A stretch of 7,371 bases of DNA from Ignavibacteriales bacterium CG12_big_fil_rev_8_21_14_0_65_30_8 (GCA_002783525.1 PFGS01000152.1:1-7371); one strand, 5' to 3'; positions 1 through 6,806 are shown, counted from the first letter of the stretch. Numbers and translations: made by a program. The notes: generated from the letters alone by a model not told the origin.

Positions 1-2
1 AA

Positions 3-1577
3 AAAGGACAATTTGCTGATGTGAACGATAACAATAACAGCTGGGGAACTGTTGCTGGTGATATTGACAATGATGGAGATATAGATATTTATCTAACAAA
101 TTATAAAGCACCCAATAGACTATATATAAATGATGGAACAGGAAAATTTACCGATAATGCAACATTAGCTGGTGTAACCGGAAGTGTTGCAGGTAGTGAT
201 TCAGGTTACAGCTCAAGTGCAACTATGGCTGATTTTGATAATGATGGTTATTTAGACATATATGTACTTAACAGAGCACAAGCAAATGATGATTATGCTA
301 ATAATCTTTATCATAATAACGGTGATGGTACATTTACTGATATGACATCATGGGCTAACCCCAGTGAATTACAAACTGCTCTTGCTGTTGGAACCTGTGA
401 TTATGATAATGACGGATATATGGATATTTATGTCGCCAACGAATTTGAATTAGATGGTTTTTTGCACAATAATAAAAATAATTCATTTTCTGATTTAGGA
501 CCAGCATTAAATATTCCACAAACGGCTGGAATGGGTGTTGACTATACAGATTTTGATCACGACGGAGATTTTGAGATATATATTACAAATCTTGGCAATG
601 ATATTTTTTTAGTCAACAATGGTGATGGGACAGTTACAAACAAAAACTCGGTTGTAGGCATTGCAAACGGTTCAATGACCTGGGGAGTAAATATTGCCGA
701 TTATAATAACGATGGTTATGATGACATTTATTCCGTAAATGGAGGTATGATGTGGCCCCAGAGTTATTCACAAAAAAATGTTTATTATGAAAATCTCGGT
801 AATGGTACATTTGTAGAAAAAGCTGATTTAGTAGGATTAGGAAGTAATTTAGGTGACAGCCGTGCAAGTTCTTATTTAGATATTAACAATGATGGATTTA
901 TGGATATTATTTTTCTTAATATTTTAAGAGATACAGATAACCCTTCAGATACTGTTCGTGGTAAAGCACATTTATATTTAAATCAAGGTACAAATAATAA
1001 TTGGATTTCATTAAAATTAATTGGTGTGCAATCCAACAAAAGTGCAGTTGGATCCAGAGTAAAATTAGAAGCTGGTAATCTAACTCAACTTAAAGAAGTA
1101 CATTCAGGAAGTAGTTTTGGTTCAATGCATTGTTTAGAATTAGGTTTTGGTTTGAAGGACAATACTATTATAGATAAGTTAACAATTACTTGGCCTTCAG
1201 GTAATGTTCAAGAATTAACAAATGTAAATGTAAATCAAATTTTGACTATAACAGAAAATAATACTGTTACCGGAATAGATGAAATTTTATCATCTCCTCC
1301 AGAAGAATTTAAGTTAAGCCAAAATTACCCAAATCCATTTAACCCAAGTACACAAATTCAATTTTCTATTAAAGAAAACTCATTTGTTTCATTAAAAATA
1401 TTTGATATTTTAGGTAAAGAAATTAAAACTTTGGTGAATGAGGAATTAGATGCTGGCAATTACAAATATAAATTTAACACTTCAAATTCTATAGAAGTTT
1501 TACCAAGTGGAATCTATTTTTATAGATTAGTTGCTGATAGTTTCACTGATACAAAGAAAATGATTTTGTTAAAATAA
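3..1577 (+). CDS. Secreted CRTAC1-family protein: FG-GAP/VCBS propeller + ASPIC/UnbV + T9SS sorting domain (5' partial)
   Basis: The frame is open to the left edge (upstream residues read KGQFADV), so the real start and any signal peptide are outside; the GTG at 21 is an internal valine. Numbering residues from that GTG, six calcium-binding loops of the form D-x-D/N-x-D-G-x-x-D/E lie at 14-22, 71-79, 127-135, 177-185, 227-235 and 287-295, spaced 50-60 residues. Each is followed by an IY(L/V/I)xN-like strand, and most by an NNGDGTF-like turn, as in FG-GAP/VCBS beta-propeller blades. An ASPIC/UnbV domain follows at about 327-411 (NWISLKL, GSRV, ITWPSG). Residues about 430-518 form a T9SS type A sorting domain (LSQNYPNPFNPST, LPSGIYFYRL, KKMILLK end). 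In known T9SS cargo this domain directs outer-membrane export and is then removed. The likely location is cell surface or secreted. Substrate is unknown; roles in adhesion or carbohydrate binding are possible. The domain calls are firm, the function is not. Confidence 0.93.
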   Translation, partial: KGQFADVNDNNNSWGTVAGDIDNDGDIDIYLTNYKAPNRLYINDGTGKFTDNATLAGVTGSVAGSDSGYSSSATMADFDNDGYLDIYVLNRAQANDDYANNLYHNNGDGTFTDMTSWANPSELQTALAVGTCDYDNDGYMDIYVANEFELDGFLHNNKNNSFSDLGPALNIPQTAGMGVDYTDFDHDGDFEIYITNLGNDIFLVNNGDGTVTNKNSVVGIANGSMTWGVNIADYNNDGYDDIYSVNGGMMWPQSYSQKNVYYENLGNGTFVEKADLVGLGSNLGDSRASSYLDINNDGFMDIIFLNILRDTDNPSDTVRGKAHLYLNQGTNNNWISLKLIGVQSNKSAVGSRVKLEAGNLTQLKEVHSGSSFGSMHCLELGFGLKDNTIIDKLTITWPSGNVQELTNVNVNQILTITENNTVTGIDEILSSPPEEFKLSQNYPNPFNPSTQIQFSIKENSFVSLKIFDILGKEIKTLVNEELDAGNYKYKFNTSNSIEVLPSGIYFYRLVADSFTDTKKMILLK

Positions 1578-1647
1578 ATAACTCTTTATTTAAAATTTAG
1601 ATAAAAACAATTAACAAAAGTTGGCTTTCATTTTTATTTTAACTTCA

Positions 1648-1681
1648 TTGTTTTATCAATTCCCTATCTTCATTATATTTT
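1648..1681 (+). promoter_or_regulatory. Weak candidate Bacteroidota-type promoter for the aminotransferase
   Basis: TTG at 1648-1650 and TATATTTT at 1674-1681 resemble the -33 TTG and -7 TAnnTTTG elements of the Bacteroidota primary sigma factor. The 23-base gap is at the long end and the last base of the -7 box does not match. A start near 1688 would leave a leader of about 27 bases. The sequence is so AT-rich that a chance match is quite possible. Confidence 0.2.
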
Positions 1682-1714
1682 ATGAAACAATATTAATTTA
1701 AACTAGAAATCATT

Positions 1715-2908
1715 GTGTTAAATTACTCAAAACTTCTATCATCAATTGAACCCAGTAAAACTGTTGCAATTGCTTCACTAATAAATCAATTAAAAGCAGA
1801 GGGGAAAAAGATATTAAGTTTTAGTGCAGGTGAACCGGACTTTAATACTCCCGATTTTATTAAAGAAGCTGGAATAAAAGCCATTCAAGATAATCAGACA
1901 AAATATACGTCTTTACAAGGAACGGCAGAATTAATAAATACAATTATTAAAAAATTTAAAACTGAAAATAATTTAGATTTCAAACCTGATGAAATTTTAG
2001 TATCAAATGGAGCTAAACAATCTATTTACAATGTTGCAATGGCAATTTGTAATCCGGGTGATGAAGTTATTTTTCAGGCTCCTTATTGGGTAAGTTATCC
2101 GGAAATAGTAAAATTAGCCCAAGCTAAACCTGTAATAATTGAAACAAATGCCAATAGCAATTTTAAAATAACCGCTGAACAATTAGAAAAAGCTATTACT
2201 GAAAAGACAAAAGCTTTTTTATTCAACTCTCCTTCAAATCCTACTGGTGCTGTTTATTCCAAATCCGAAATAATTGAATTAGCCAATGTTTTAATAAATA
2301 AAGATATATACATAATAACAGATGAAATTTATGAGAAAATTATTTTTGATGGAGAAGAACATTTTTCAATTGGCAGTATTCCTGAATTAAAAGATAAAAC
2401 AATAACTATAAATGGTGTAAGTAAAGCTTTTTCTATGACAGGCTGGAGAATAGGTTATGCCGGTAGTAACAAAGAAATAATTAAACTTGCAAAAATTATT
2501 CAAGGACATTCTACTTCAAACGCAACATCAATCTCGCAAGCAGCAGCAAATGCTGCTTTAAATGGAAGTGGAAAAGAAGTAAATGAAATGAAAGACGAAT
2601 TTAATAAACGCCGGGATTTTGTAATTAATGAATTACAATCAATTGATGGAATAATTTGTCCAAAGCCTAAAGGTGCATTCTATGCTTTTTTTGATGTAAG
2701 TTCTTATTACAATAAAAGCAATAATAATTTTAGAATAAATGATTCAATTTCATTTTGTAATTATCTTTTAAGCGATGCAAGTATTGCCTTGGTTCCGGGA
2801 ATTGCTTTTGGAAATGATAATTGCATTAGGATGTCATATGCTTCTTCAATGGAAGACTTGATTGAAGGATTAAAAAAACTAAAAGTTTCTCTTTCAAAAC
2901 TAAGTTAA
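1715..2908 (+). CDS. Class I/II PLP aminotransferase, aspartate aminotransferase class Ib (possible prephenate aminotransferase)
   Basis: A cytosolic pyridoxal-phosphate enzyme that probably moves an amino group between aspartate and 2-oxoglutarate, possibly also onto prephenate to give arogenate. The 397 residues match the usual length. Visible fold-type I landmarks: GEPDF (39-43), SNGAKQ cofactor loop (97-102), PYWVSYPE (123-130), SNPTG with cofactor Asn175, DEIYE with Asp203 and Tyr206, SKAFSMTGWR with Schiff-base Lys237 and phosphate-binding Arg245, and CIRMSYA with substrate-carboxylate Arg372. The start is GTG at 1715. The frame is stopped at 1694-1696 and no ATG lies between that stop and GTG 1715, so GTG is the best choice; no clear Shine-Dalgarno precedes it. 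A segment after GAFYAFFDVSSYY (320-343), ending INDS, resembles the plant/Chlorobi class Ib enzymes as I remember them. It converges on aroE with overlapping stop codons. Family is certain; substrate range is not, and other amino acids remain possible. Confidence 0.93.
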   Translation: MLNYSKLLSSIEPSKTVAIASLINQLKAEGKKILSFSAGEPDFNTPDFIKEAGIKAIQDNQTKYTSLQGTAELINTIIKKFKTENNLDFKPDEILVSNGAKQSIYNVAMAICNPGDEVIFQAPYWVSYPEIVKLAQAKPVIIETNANSNFKITAEQLEKAITEKTKAFLFNSPSNPTGAVYSKSEIIELANVLINKDIYIITDEIYEKIIFDGEEHFSIGSIPELKDKTITINGVSKAFSMTGWRIGYAGSNKEIIKLAKIIQGHSTSNATSISQAAANAALNGSGKEVNEMKDEFNKRRDFVINELQSIDGIICPKPKGAFYAFFDVSSYYNKSNNNFRINDSISFCNYLLSDASIALVPGIAFGNDNCIRMSYASSMEDLIEGLKKLKVSLSKLS

Positions 2909-3798
2909 TCTGCAATATAGAGTTGCAGTGATTTATAAATTTTGTTAATAGGCATTTCTTCCCCTGTCCATATTTCAAATGATCTTGCTGCCTGATATAC
3001 AAGCATTTTTAAACCGTCTAAAGTAGTAGCCCCAGTTTTTTTTGCCAATTTTAATAACTCAGTTTTTGCCGGATTATATACCATATCAAATACAATTTGA
3101 TCTTTATTAAAAGATTCTTTTAGTGGAGTAATTGAATCATCACTATCAGGTGTCATACCTACAGAAGTTGCATTAATAATCAACTTTGAATTATTGAATA
3201 TTTCCACATTATCAGGTGGAATGAGTTCAAATGTATCAAAGCAATTAAATTTCATTTTATTTTCAAAATAATTTTTTAATGTATCGGCTCTCTGCTTAGT
3301 TCTGTTTATTAAATTTATTTTTTCAATTTTAAAATTTCTTAAAAGTGAATAAATTGCTGCTCTTGCTCCACCACCGGCACCAACAATTGTTACAACTTTA
3401 CCATTCAATTCTTCTTTAAATGGAATTAAGGTTTCTGTAATCCCATTTATATCTGTATTATATCCATTTAAAATTCCATGATCGTTATAAACTGTATTTA
3501 CAGCACCAACAATTGAAGCTTCTTCAGAAATATTATTCAAATATTGAAGTATATTTTCTTTATGAGGAATAGTAACATTAAAACCTCTTAAGTCTAAGGC
3601 GACCATTCCTTTTAATGCATTATTAAGATTGTCAGGAGTAACATCAAAAGGCAGGTATATGTAATCAGTTTTAAGTAATTCCGATGTAATATTATGAATA
3701 TAGGGTGAAAAAGAATGTTTTATCGGATGACCAATCAATCCCAATAATTTAGTATTTGAATGAAATGAATCTTTAATATTTTTAGTCTTTTTTACCAA
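2905..3798 (-). CDS. aroE: Shikimate dehydrogenase (NADP+)
   Basis: Reduces 3-dehydroshikimate to shikimate with NADPH, the fourth step from DAHP in the shikimate pathway, in the cytoplasm. Motifs in order: GHPIKHSFSPYIHN shikimate-binding serines (23-36); GFNVTIPHK with catalytic Lys80; GAVNT (98-102); GYNTD with catalytic Asp116; Rossmann loop GAGGGA (140-145); NRTKQR (165-170), whose Arg and Thr fit the NADP 2'-phosphate pocket; INATSVGM (208-215); DGLKMLVYQAARSF with Gln269 near substrate. The start is the TTG at 3798: an in-frame stop lies at 3805-3807, only two ATT codons intervene, and the first internal ATG (residue 65) is far too late. An internal TTG at residue 19 would cut the first beta strand. 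This leaves about 15 extra residues before KLLGLIG and no visible Shine-Dalgarno. The stop overlaps that of the convergent aminotransferase by 4 bases. It lies 77 bases after the TPR gene and is probably cotranscribed with it. Confidence 0.96.
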   Translation of the reverse strand: MVKKTKNIKDSFHSNTKLLGLIGHPIKHSFSPYIHNITSELLKTDYIYLPFDVTPDNLNNALKGMVALDLRGFNVTIPHKENILQYLNNISEEASIVGAVNTVYNDHGILNGYNTDINGITETLIPFKEELNGKVVTIVGAGGGARAAIYSLLRNFKIEKINLINRTKQRADTLKNYFENKMKFNCFDTFELIPPDNVEIFNNSKLIINATSVGMTPDSDDSITPLKESFNKDQIVFDMVYNPAKTELLKLAKKTGATTLDGLKMLVYQAARSFEIWTGEEMPINKIYKSLQLYIAD

Positions 3799-3875
3799 AA
3801 TAATTTATTTTTAACACTATAAATATATTTAAACAATTTGATTTATGATACTCTTAAAAGATTAATCAGAAAAAT

Positions 3876-5216
3876 TTATCTATTATTATTACTAACAGGT
3901 TTAAATTTAACGGCTAAACCAGAAAAATACTTAACCTTATTTTTATCACCTTTAATTTTAAATATTTTCGCCAGATAATAATAGGGTAAATAATTGTTGT
4001 CATCTAATTCTATGCATTTATAAAAAGATTTTATTGCAATATCATAGTTCCCTAATTCAAAATTAATTTGTGAAAACTTAAGATTTGCATTAATGTTTTC
4101 CGGATCAATCTTAATGATTTTCGCAAAAGTATCCCAAGCAAAATTTAAGTTACCTATTAAATATTCTATTTCAGCCTTACCTAATAATGCTTCTTTATTA
4201 TTATTAGAAAATCTTAAAAGTTGGTTATAATCAATTAATGCTAAATTATATTTACCTAAAATTGTGTAACAATCAGCTCTGCCCAAATATGCCTTTGTAT
4301 TTTCTTTATTAAGATTTAATGTTATAGAAAAGTTCTTAATTGCATTTTCATAATCGTTAAGTTCTTTATGAACATTGGCTAAATTTATATAAGTGTTTTC
4401 ATCCGATGGATCATATTTTAGTGCATTATTAAAATATTCAATAGATAAATGCAGCAAACCCAATTCAGCTGATATAACACCTTTATTAAACCAAGCTTGG
4501 GGGAATTCATCATTTATTGCTAAAGCAAATTCCAATGAATTTAGTGCTTCTTCTTTTCTATTAATTACTGATAAAAAAACAGATTTGTTATACCAAGCAC
4601 TTTCATCATATGGATTTACTTCTATATATTTATCAATAAAATTTAATGCACTATTATAATTGCCAAGAGATTCTTCACAAGAAGCTAGATCAAAATAAAT
4701 TTCATTGTATTCATTATTCAAATTCAAGGTTTTAAAAAAGCATTCCTTAGCTTTTACAAAATCATTCAACCTGAAAGCAATTAAACCTAAATTATAAAAA
4801 GCTTCTTCATTTTGCGGTTCAAGCTCCAATACTTTTTCTAAAGATGAAATAGCTTCCATGTTTAGTTCTAATCCTTCTTCAGCAACAGATTTTTCCAGAT
4901 AAATTTCTACATCACCTGGGTTTAATGTCAAAGCTTTTTCAAAGCAAATAATCGCATTTTCAAACTTGAAGTCAAGATTTAATAATATCCCTTTTTTATG
5001 CCAAAAATCTGAATTGTAAGGAGATACTTCCAAAAGTTTATCTATAAAATAAATACCATCATTAACATTCTCAGTATCAATACAATTATTCATTGTCTCT
5101 TCAATAGTTTCCATTTGTAGAATTAATTTCCCATCTTCAATTATTCTTCTTGAAGTTAATATCTCTTCATTTTGATCCTTAAAATTATTTCCTGATGGAA
5201 AATTTATATTTGACAT
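3876..5216 (-). CDS. Cytoplasmic TPR-repeat protein linked to aroE
   Basis: No enzyme domain is visible. About 34 N-terminal residues without TPR pattern are followed by twelve tandem 34-residue units, the first (35-68) degenerate, the rest in unbroken register from 69 to 442, then four last residues. Units show the TPR pattern: aromatic or W/Y near position 4, N/K-x-G/A near 8, G/N-x-Y near 15-17, A at 20, F/Y near 24, A/L at 27 and often P at 32 (NPGD, EPQN, NPYD, DPSD, DPEN). There is no signal peptide or transmembrane segment, so a cytoplasmic scaffold for protein contacts is inferred. Start is ATG at 5216; no good Shine-Dalgarno is seen. The overall form recalls a roughly 450-residue TPR protein found next to aroE in Bacteroidota, from memory. 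Twelve repeats would build about one and a half superhelical turns. The binding partner is unknown. Confidence 0.92.
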   Translation of the reverse strand: MSNINFPSGNNFKDQNEEILTSRRIIEDGKLILQMETIEETMNNCIDTENVNDGIYFIDKLLEVSPYNSDFWHKKGILLNLDFKFENAIICFEKALTLNPGDVEIYLEKSVAEEGLELNMEAISSLEKVLELEPQNEEAFYNLGLIAFRLNDFVKAKECFFKTLNLNNEYNEIYFDLASCEESLGNYNSALNFIDKYIEVNPYDESAWYNKSVFLSVINRKEEALNSLEFALAINDEFPQAWFNKGVISAELGLLHLSIEYFNNALKYDPSDENTYINLANVHKELNDYENAIKNFSITLNLNKENTKAYLGRADCYTILGKYNLALIDYNQLLRFSNNNKEALLGKAEIEYLIGNLNFAWDTFAKIIKIDPENINANLKFSQINFELGNYDIAIKSFYKCIELDDNNYLPYYYLAKIFKIKGDKNKVKYFSGLAVKFKPVSNNNR

Positions 5217-5247
5217 CTACTTTTGAATCCGGTTTTATTTGTTATAA

Positions 5248-5278
5248 AAAAAGTATTACTAATAAAACATAAAAGCAA
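5248..5278 (-). promoter_or_regulatory. Candidate promoter for the TPR-aroE unit
   Basis: On the minus strand, TTG (5278-5276), a 20-base spacer and TACTTTTT (5255-5248) fit the Bacteroidota -33/-7 pattern TTG-N(about 20)-TAnnTTTG except for the last base. It sits between the sucC terminator and the TPR start codon, where a new promoter is needed. The leader would be about 25 bases. AT richness makes this tentative. Confidence 0.3.
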
Positions 5279-5320
5279 GGTGATTTTTTTATATATATTT
5301 TTCGTATTATTAGTTCTAAT

Positions 5321-5359
5321 AAAAAAAATAACCGTAACAAATATCTTGCTACGGCTATT
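5321..5359 (-). terminator. Intrinsic terminator of sucC
   Basis: Transcribed from the minus strand, bases 5359-5345 pair with 5341-5327 to give a 15-pair stem with three G-U wobbles and a three-base loop (5344-5342). The core is GCCGUA against UACGGU. A run of eight U residues (5328-5321) overlaps the stem foot and follows it. The hairpin begins 23 bases after the sucC stop codon. It has no T run on the plus-strand side, so it acts one way. It separates sucC from the TPR-aroE unit. Confidence 0.88.
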
Positions 5360-5382
5360 ATAAAATAAAGGTAACTATAAAA

Positions 5383-6549
5383 TTATTTTTTTAATATAGC
5401 TGTTACTTTATCTGCTGCATCCTTAAGTGAGGAAGCAACTTCAAAATTTAATTCGGATTTATTTAATAACTCACCGGCTTCATCTGCATTTGTTCCTTCA
5501 AGCCTTACAACAATAGGAACATTTATATCCATCTCGCTGGCAGCATCAATAACACCCTGTGCAACTCTGTCACATCTTACAATTCCGCCAAAGATATTTA
5601 TTAAAATGGCTTTAACATTTGGATCAGAAAGAATTATTTTAAATCCGTTTGCAACCGTAGTTTTATTAGCCGTTCCGCCAACATCTAAAAAATTTGCCGG
5701 TTCACCACCGGCAAGTTTAATAATATCCATTGTTGCCATTGCAAGTCCTGCTCCGTTTACCATACATCCAACATTACCGTCAAGTTTTATATAATTCAAA
5801 TTAAATTTTGAAGCTTCAATTTCAAGCGGATCTTCTTCATCAAGATCTCTGAACTCTAAAATATCTTTGTGTCTGAAAAGTGCATTGTCATCAAAATTCA
5901 TTTTTGCATCTAATGCAATAACTTCACCTTCTGCTGTAACAACCAGAGGATTTATTTCAGCAAGAGAGCAGTCAGATTGAGAATATGCTTTATATAAAGA
6001 AGTTAAAAATTTAACAGCGTTTTTATGTTGTTGACCTTCAAGCCCTAAAGAGAAAGCAAGTTTTCTTGCTTGGAAAGGAAGCAGACCTAATTCAGGTTCA
6101 ACAGTTTCTTTAATAATTTTTTCAGGTGTTTCCGAAGCTACTTTTTCTATTTCCATTCCTCCTTCAGTCGAAACCATTACAACATTTTTACCAACTGCTC
6201 TGTCTAATGTAATTCCAACATATAATTCCCTGCTTATATTCATTCCCTGTTCAATTAATAATCTTTTAACAACTTTTCCTTCCGGTCCGGTTTGATGAGT
6301 GATCAAATTCATTCCTAAAATTTCTTCAGAGAATTTTTTAACTTCATCCAAGCTTTTAGCTACTTTAACACCTCCGCCTTTACCTCTGCCACCGGCATGG
6401 ATTTGAGCTTTTACAACCCAAACACTGCCGCCAATTTCATCTTTGGCAATCTTAACTGCTTCATCAGAACTGAAAGCTACTTTACCGTTTGGAACAGGAA
6501 CATTAAATTTTCTTAATATGTCTTTACCTTGATATTCGTGAATTTTCAT
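5383..6549 (-). CDS. sucC: Succinyl-CoA ligase (ADP-forming), beta subunit
   Basis: The beta subunit binds the nucleotide and, with the alpha subunit SucD, interconverts succinyl-CoA and succinate plus CoA while making ATP (or GTP) in the TCA cycle. The protein opens with MKIHEYQGKDILRKF, as in the family, and has exactly the 388-residue length of the E. coli protein. An ATP-grasp domain carries Lys47 and GGRGKGGG (53-60); AEINPL (196-201) and LDAK (212-215) give the Mg/nucleotide residues Glu197, Asn199 and Asp213. The C-terminal ligase domain has FLDVGGTAN (286-294), NIFGGIVRCDRVA (317-329) and VRLEGTN. Start is ATG 6549, supported by AAGG six bases upstream (6559-6556). No sucD is next to it: a terminator follows and a divergent gene lies upstream. 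Whether ATP or GTP is preferred cannot be read safely; ADP-forming is the usual family label. Confidence 0.97.
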   Translation of the reverse strand: MKIHEYQGKDILRKFNVPVPNGKVAFSSDEAVKIAKDEIGGSVWVVKAQIHAGGRGKGGGVKVAKSLDEVKKFSEEILGMNLITHQTGPEGKVVKRLLIEQGMNISRELYVGITLDRAVGKNVVMVSTEGGMEIEKVASETPEKIIKETVEPELGLLPFQARKLAFSLGLEGQQHKNAVKFLTSLYKAYSQSDCSLAEINPLVVTAEGEVIALDAKMNFDDNALFRHKDILEFRDLDEEDPLEIEASKFNLNYIKLDGNVGCMVNGAGLAMATMDIIKLAGGEPANFLDVGGTANKTTVANGFKIILSDPNVKAILINIFGGIVRCDRVAQGVIDAASEMDINVPIVVRLEGTNADEAGELLNKSELNFEVASSLKDAADKVTAILKK

Positions 6550-6596
6550 TTTTAACCTTAAGTAATAAATCTGTAAAAAATAATTTAAAAATCATA

Positions 6597-6627
6597 TAAA
6601 ATTACTGCTTTAGTGTTTTAGAATCAA
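6597..6627 (-). promoter_or_regulatory. Candidate promoter for sucC
   Basis: On the minus strand, TTG (6627-6625), 20 bases, then TAATTTTA (6604-6597). This matches TTG-N20-TAnnTTTG except for the final base, with the same spacing as the candidate before the TPR gene. The leader to ATG 6549 would be about 40 bases. Tentative because of AT richness. Confidence 0.3.
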
Positions 6628-6714
6628 TTTAGAGAATCTATAATAATCTGTTTCAAAACAATTATTATTGTATTTTTTACTATTGATTATGTACGAATAA
6701 AATTAGTAATATAA

Positions 6715-6746
6715 CTGACATTATTTTGAAAACTTTAGTACTTTTG
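6715..6746 (+). promoter_or_regulatory. Candidate promoter for the acyl-CoA synthetase gene
   Basis: TACTTTTG at 6739-6746 is a perfect match to the Bacteroidota -7 consensus TAnnTTTG. The -33 element is weak: CTG at 6715-6717 (within CTGACA), 21 bases upstream. Transcription would start near 6753, leaving a leader of about 54 bases with a good ribosome binding site. Confidence 0.38.
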
Positions 6747-6795
6747 AAAATTAAAAAGATTATTTAACTTGTTTATTATACTCAATAAAAACATC

Positions 6796-6801
6796 AGGAA
6801 G
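6796..6801 (+). promoter_or_regulatory. Ribosome binding site AGGAAG fixing the acyl-CoA synthetase start
   Basis: AGGAAG lies five bases before ATG 6807. An in-frame stop at 6786-6788 excludes any earlier start. It is the clearest Shine-Dalgarno in the window; the aminotransferase, aroE and TPR genes lack one. Confidence 0.75.
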
Positions 6802-6806
6802 ATTTT

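Larger units (their letters stand above)
6550..6806. promoter_or_regulatory. Divergent intergenic region, sucC / acyl-CoA synthetase
   Basis: This 257-base, very AT-rich stretch separates the start codons of two genes facing away from each other, so it must hold both promoters unless distal ones are used. I see one candidate for each, listed separately, and a small inverted repeat ACAAT-TATT-ATTGT at 6658-6671 near the middle. No coding region, RNA gene or long repeat is apparent. Confidence 0.7.

Noticed and set aside
21..23. GTG as the start codon of the first gene
   Set aside because: The frame continues upstream to the window edge with residues typical of the propeller family (KGQFADV), and the known domain layout needs an N-terminal signal peptide that is absent here.
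634..867. Minus-strand open frame of 77 codons
   Set aside because: It lies wholly inside the propeller gene, has a His/Asn/Tyr-rich composition that mirrors the opposite strand and resembles no known family.
1608..1640. Possible terminator of the propeller gene: five-pair stem (1608-1612 with 1619-1623) followed by T-rich sequence
   Set aside because: The stem is short, includes a G-U pair and has almost no GC; the T-rich stretch is interrupted. Not distinguishable from AT-rich background.
3799..3875. Separate promoter or terminator between the TPR gene and aroE
   Set aside because: No TTG/TAnnTTTG pair with proper spacing and no GC-containing hairpin with a T run were found; co-transcription is the simpler reading.
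4393..4659. Plus-strand open frame of 88 codons
   Set aside because: It is antisense to the TPR repeats, whose register is unbroken, and has no supporting ribosome site or motif.
5606..5794. Plus-strand open frame of 62 codons
   Set aside because: It is antisense to a highly conserved part of sucC; the openness is a by-product of sucC codon use.
6658..6678. Inverted repeat ACAAT-TATT-ATTGT followed by T-rich sequence, as a terminator or operator
   Set aside because: Five AT-rich pairs are expected by chance here, and no transcript needs to end in a divergent region. Mentioned only as a possible operator within the intergenic entry.
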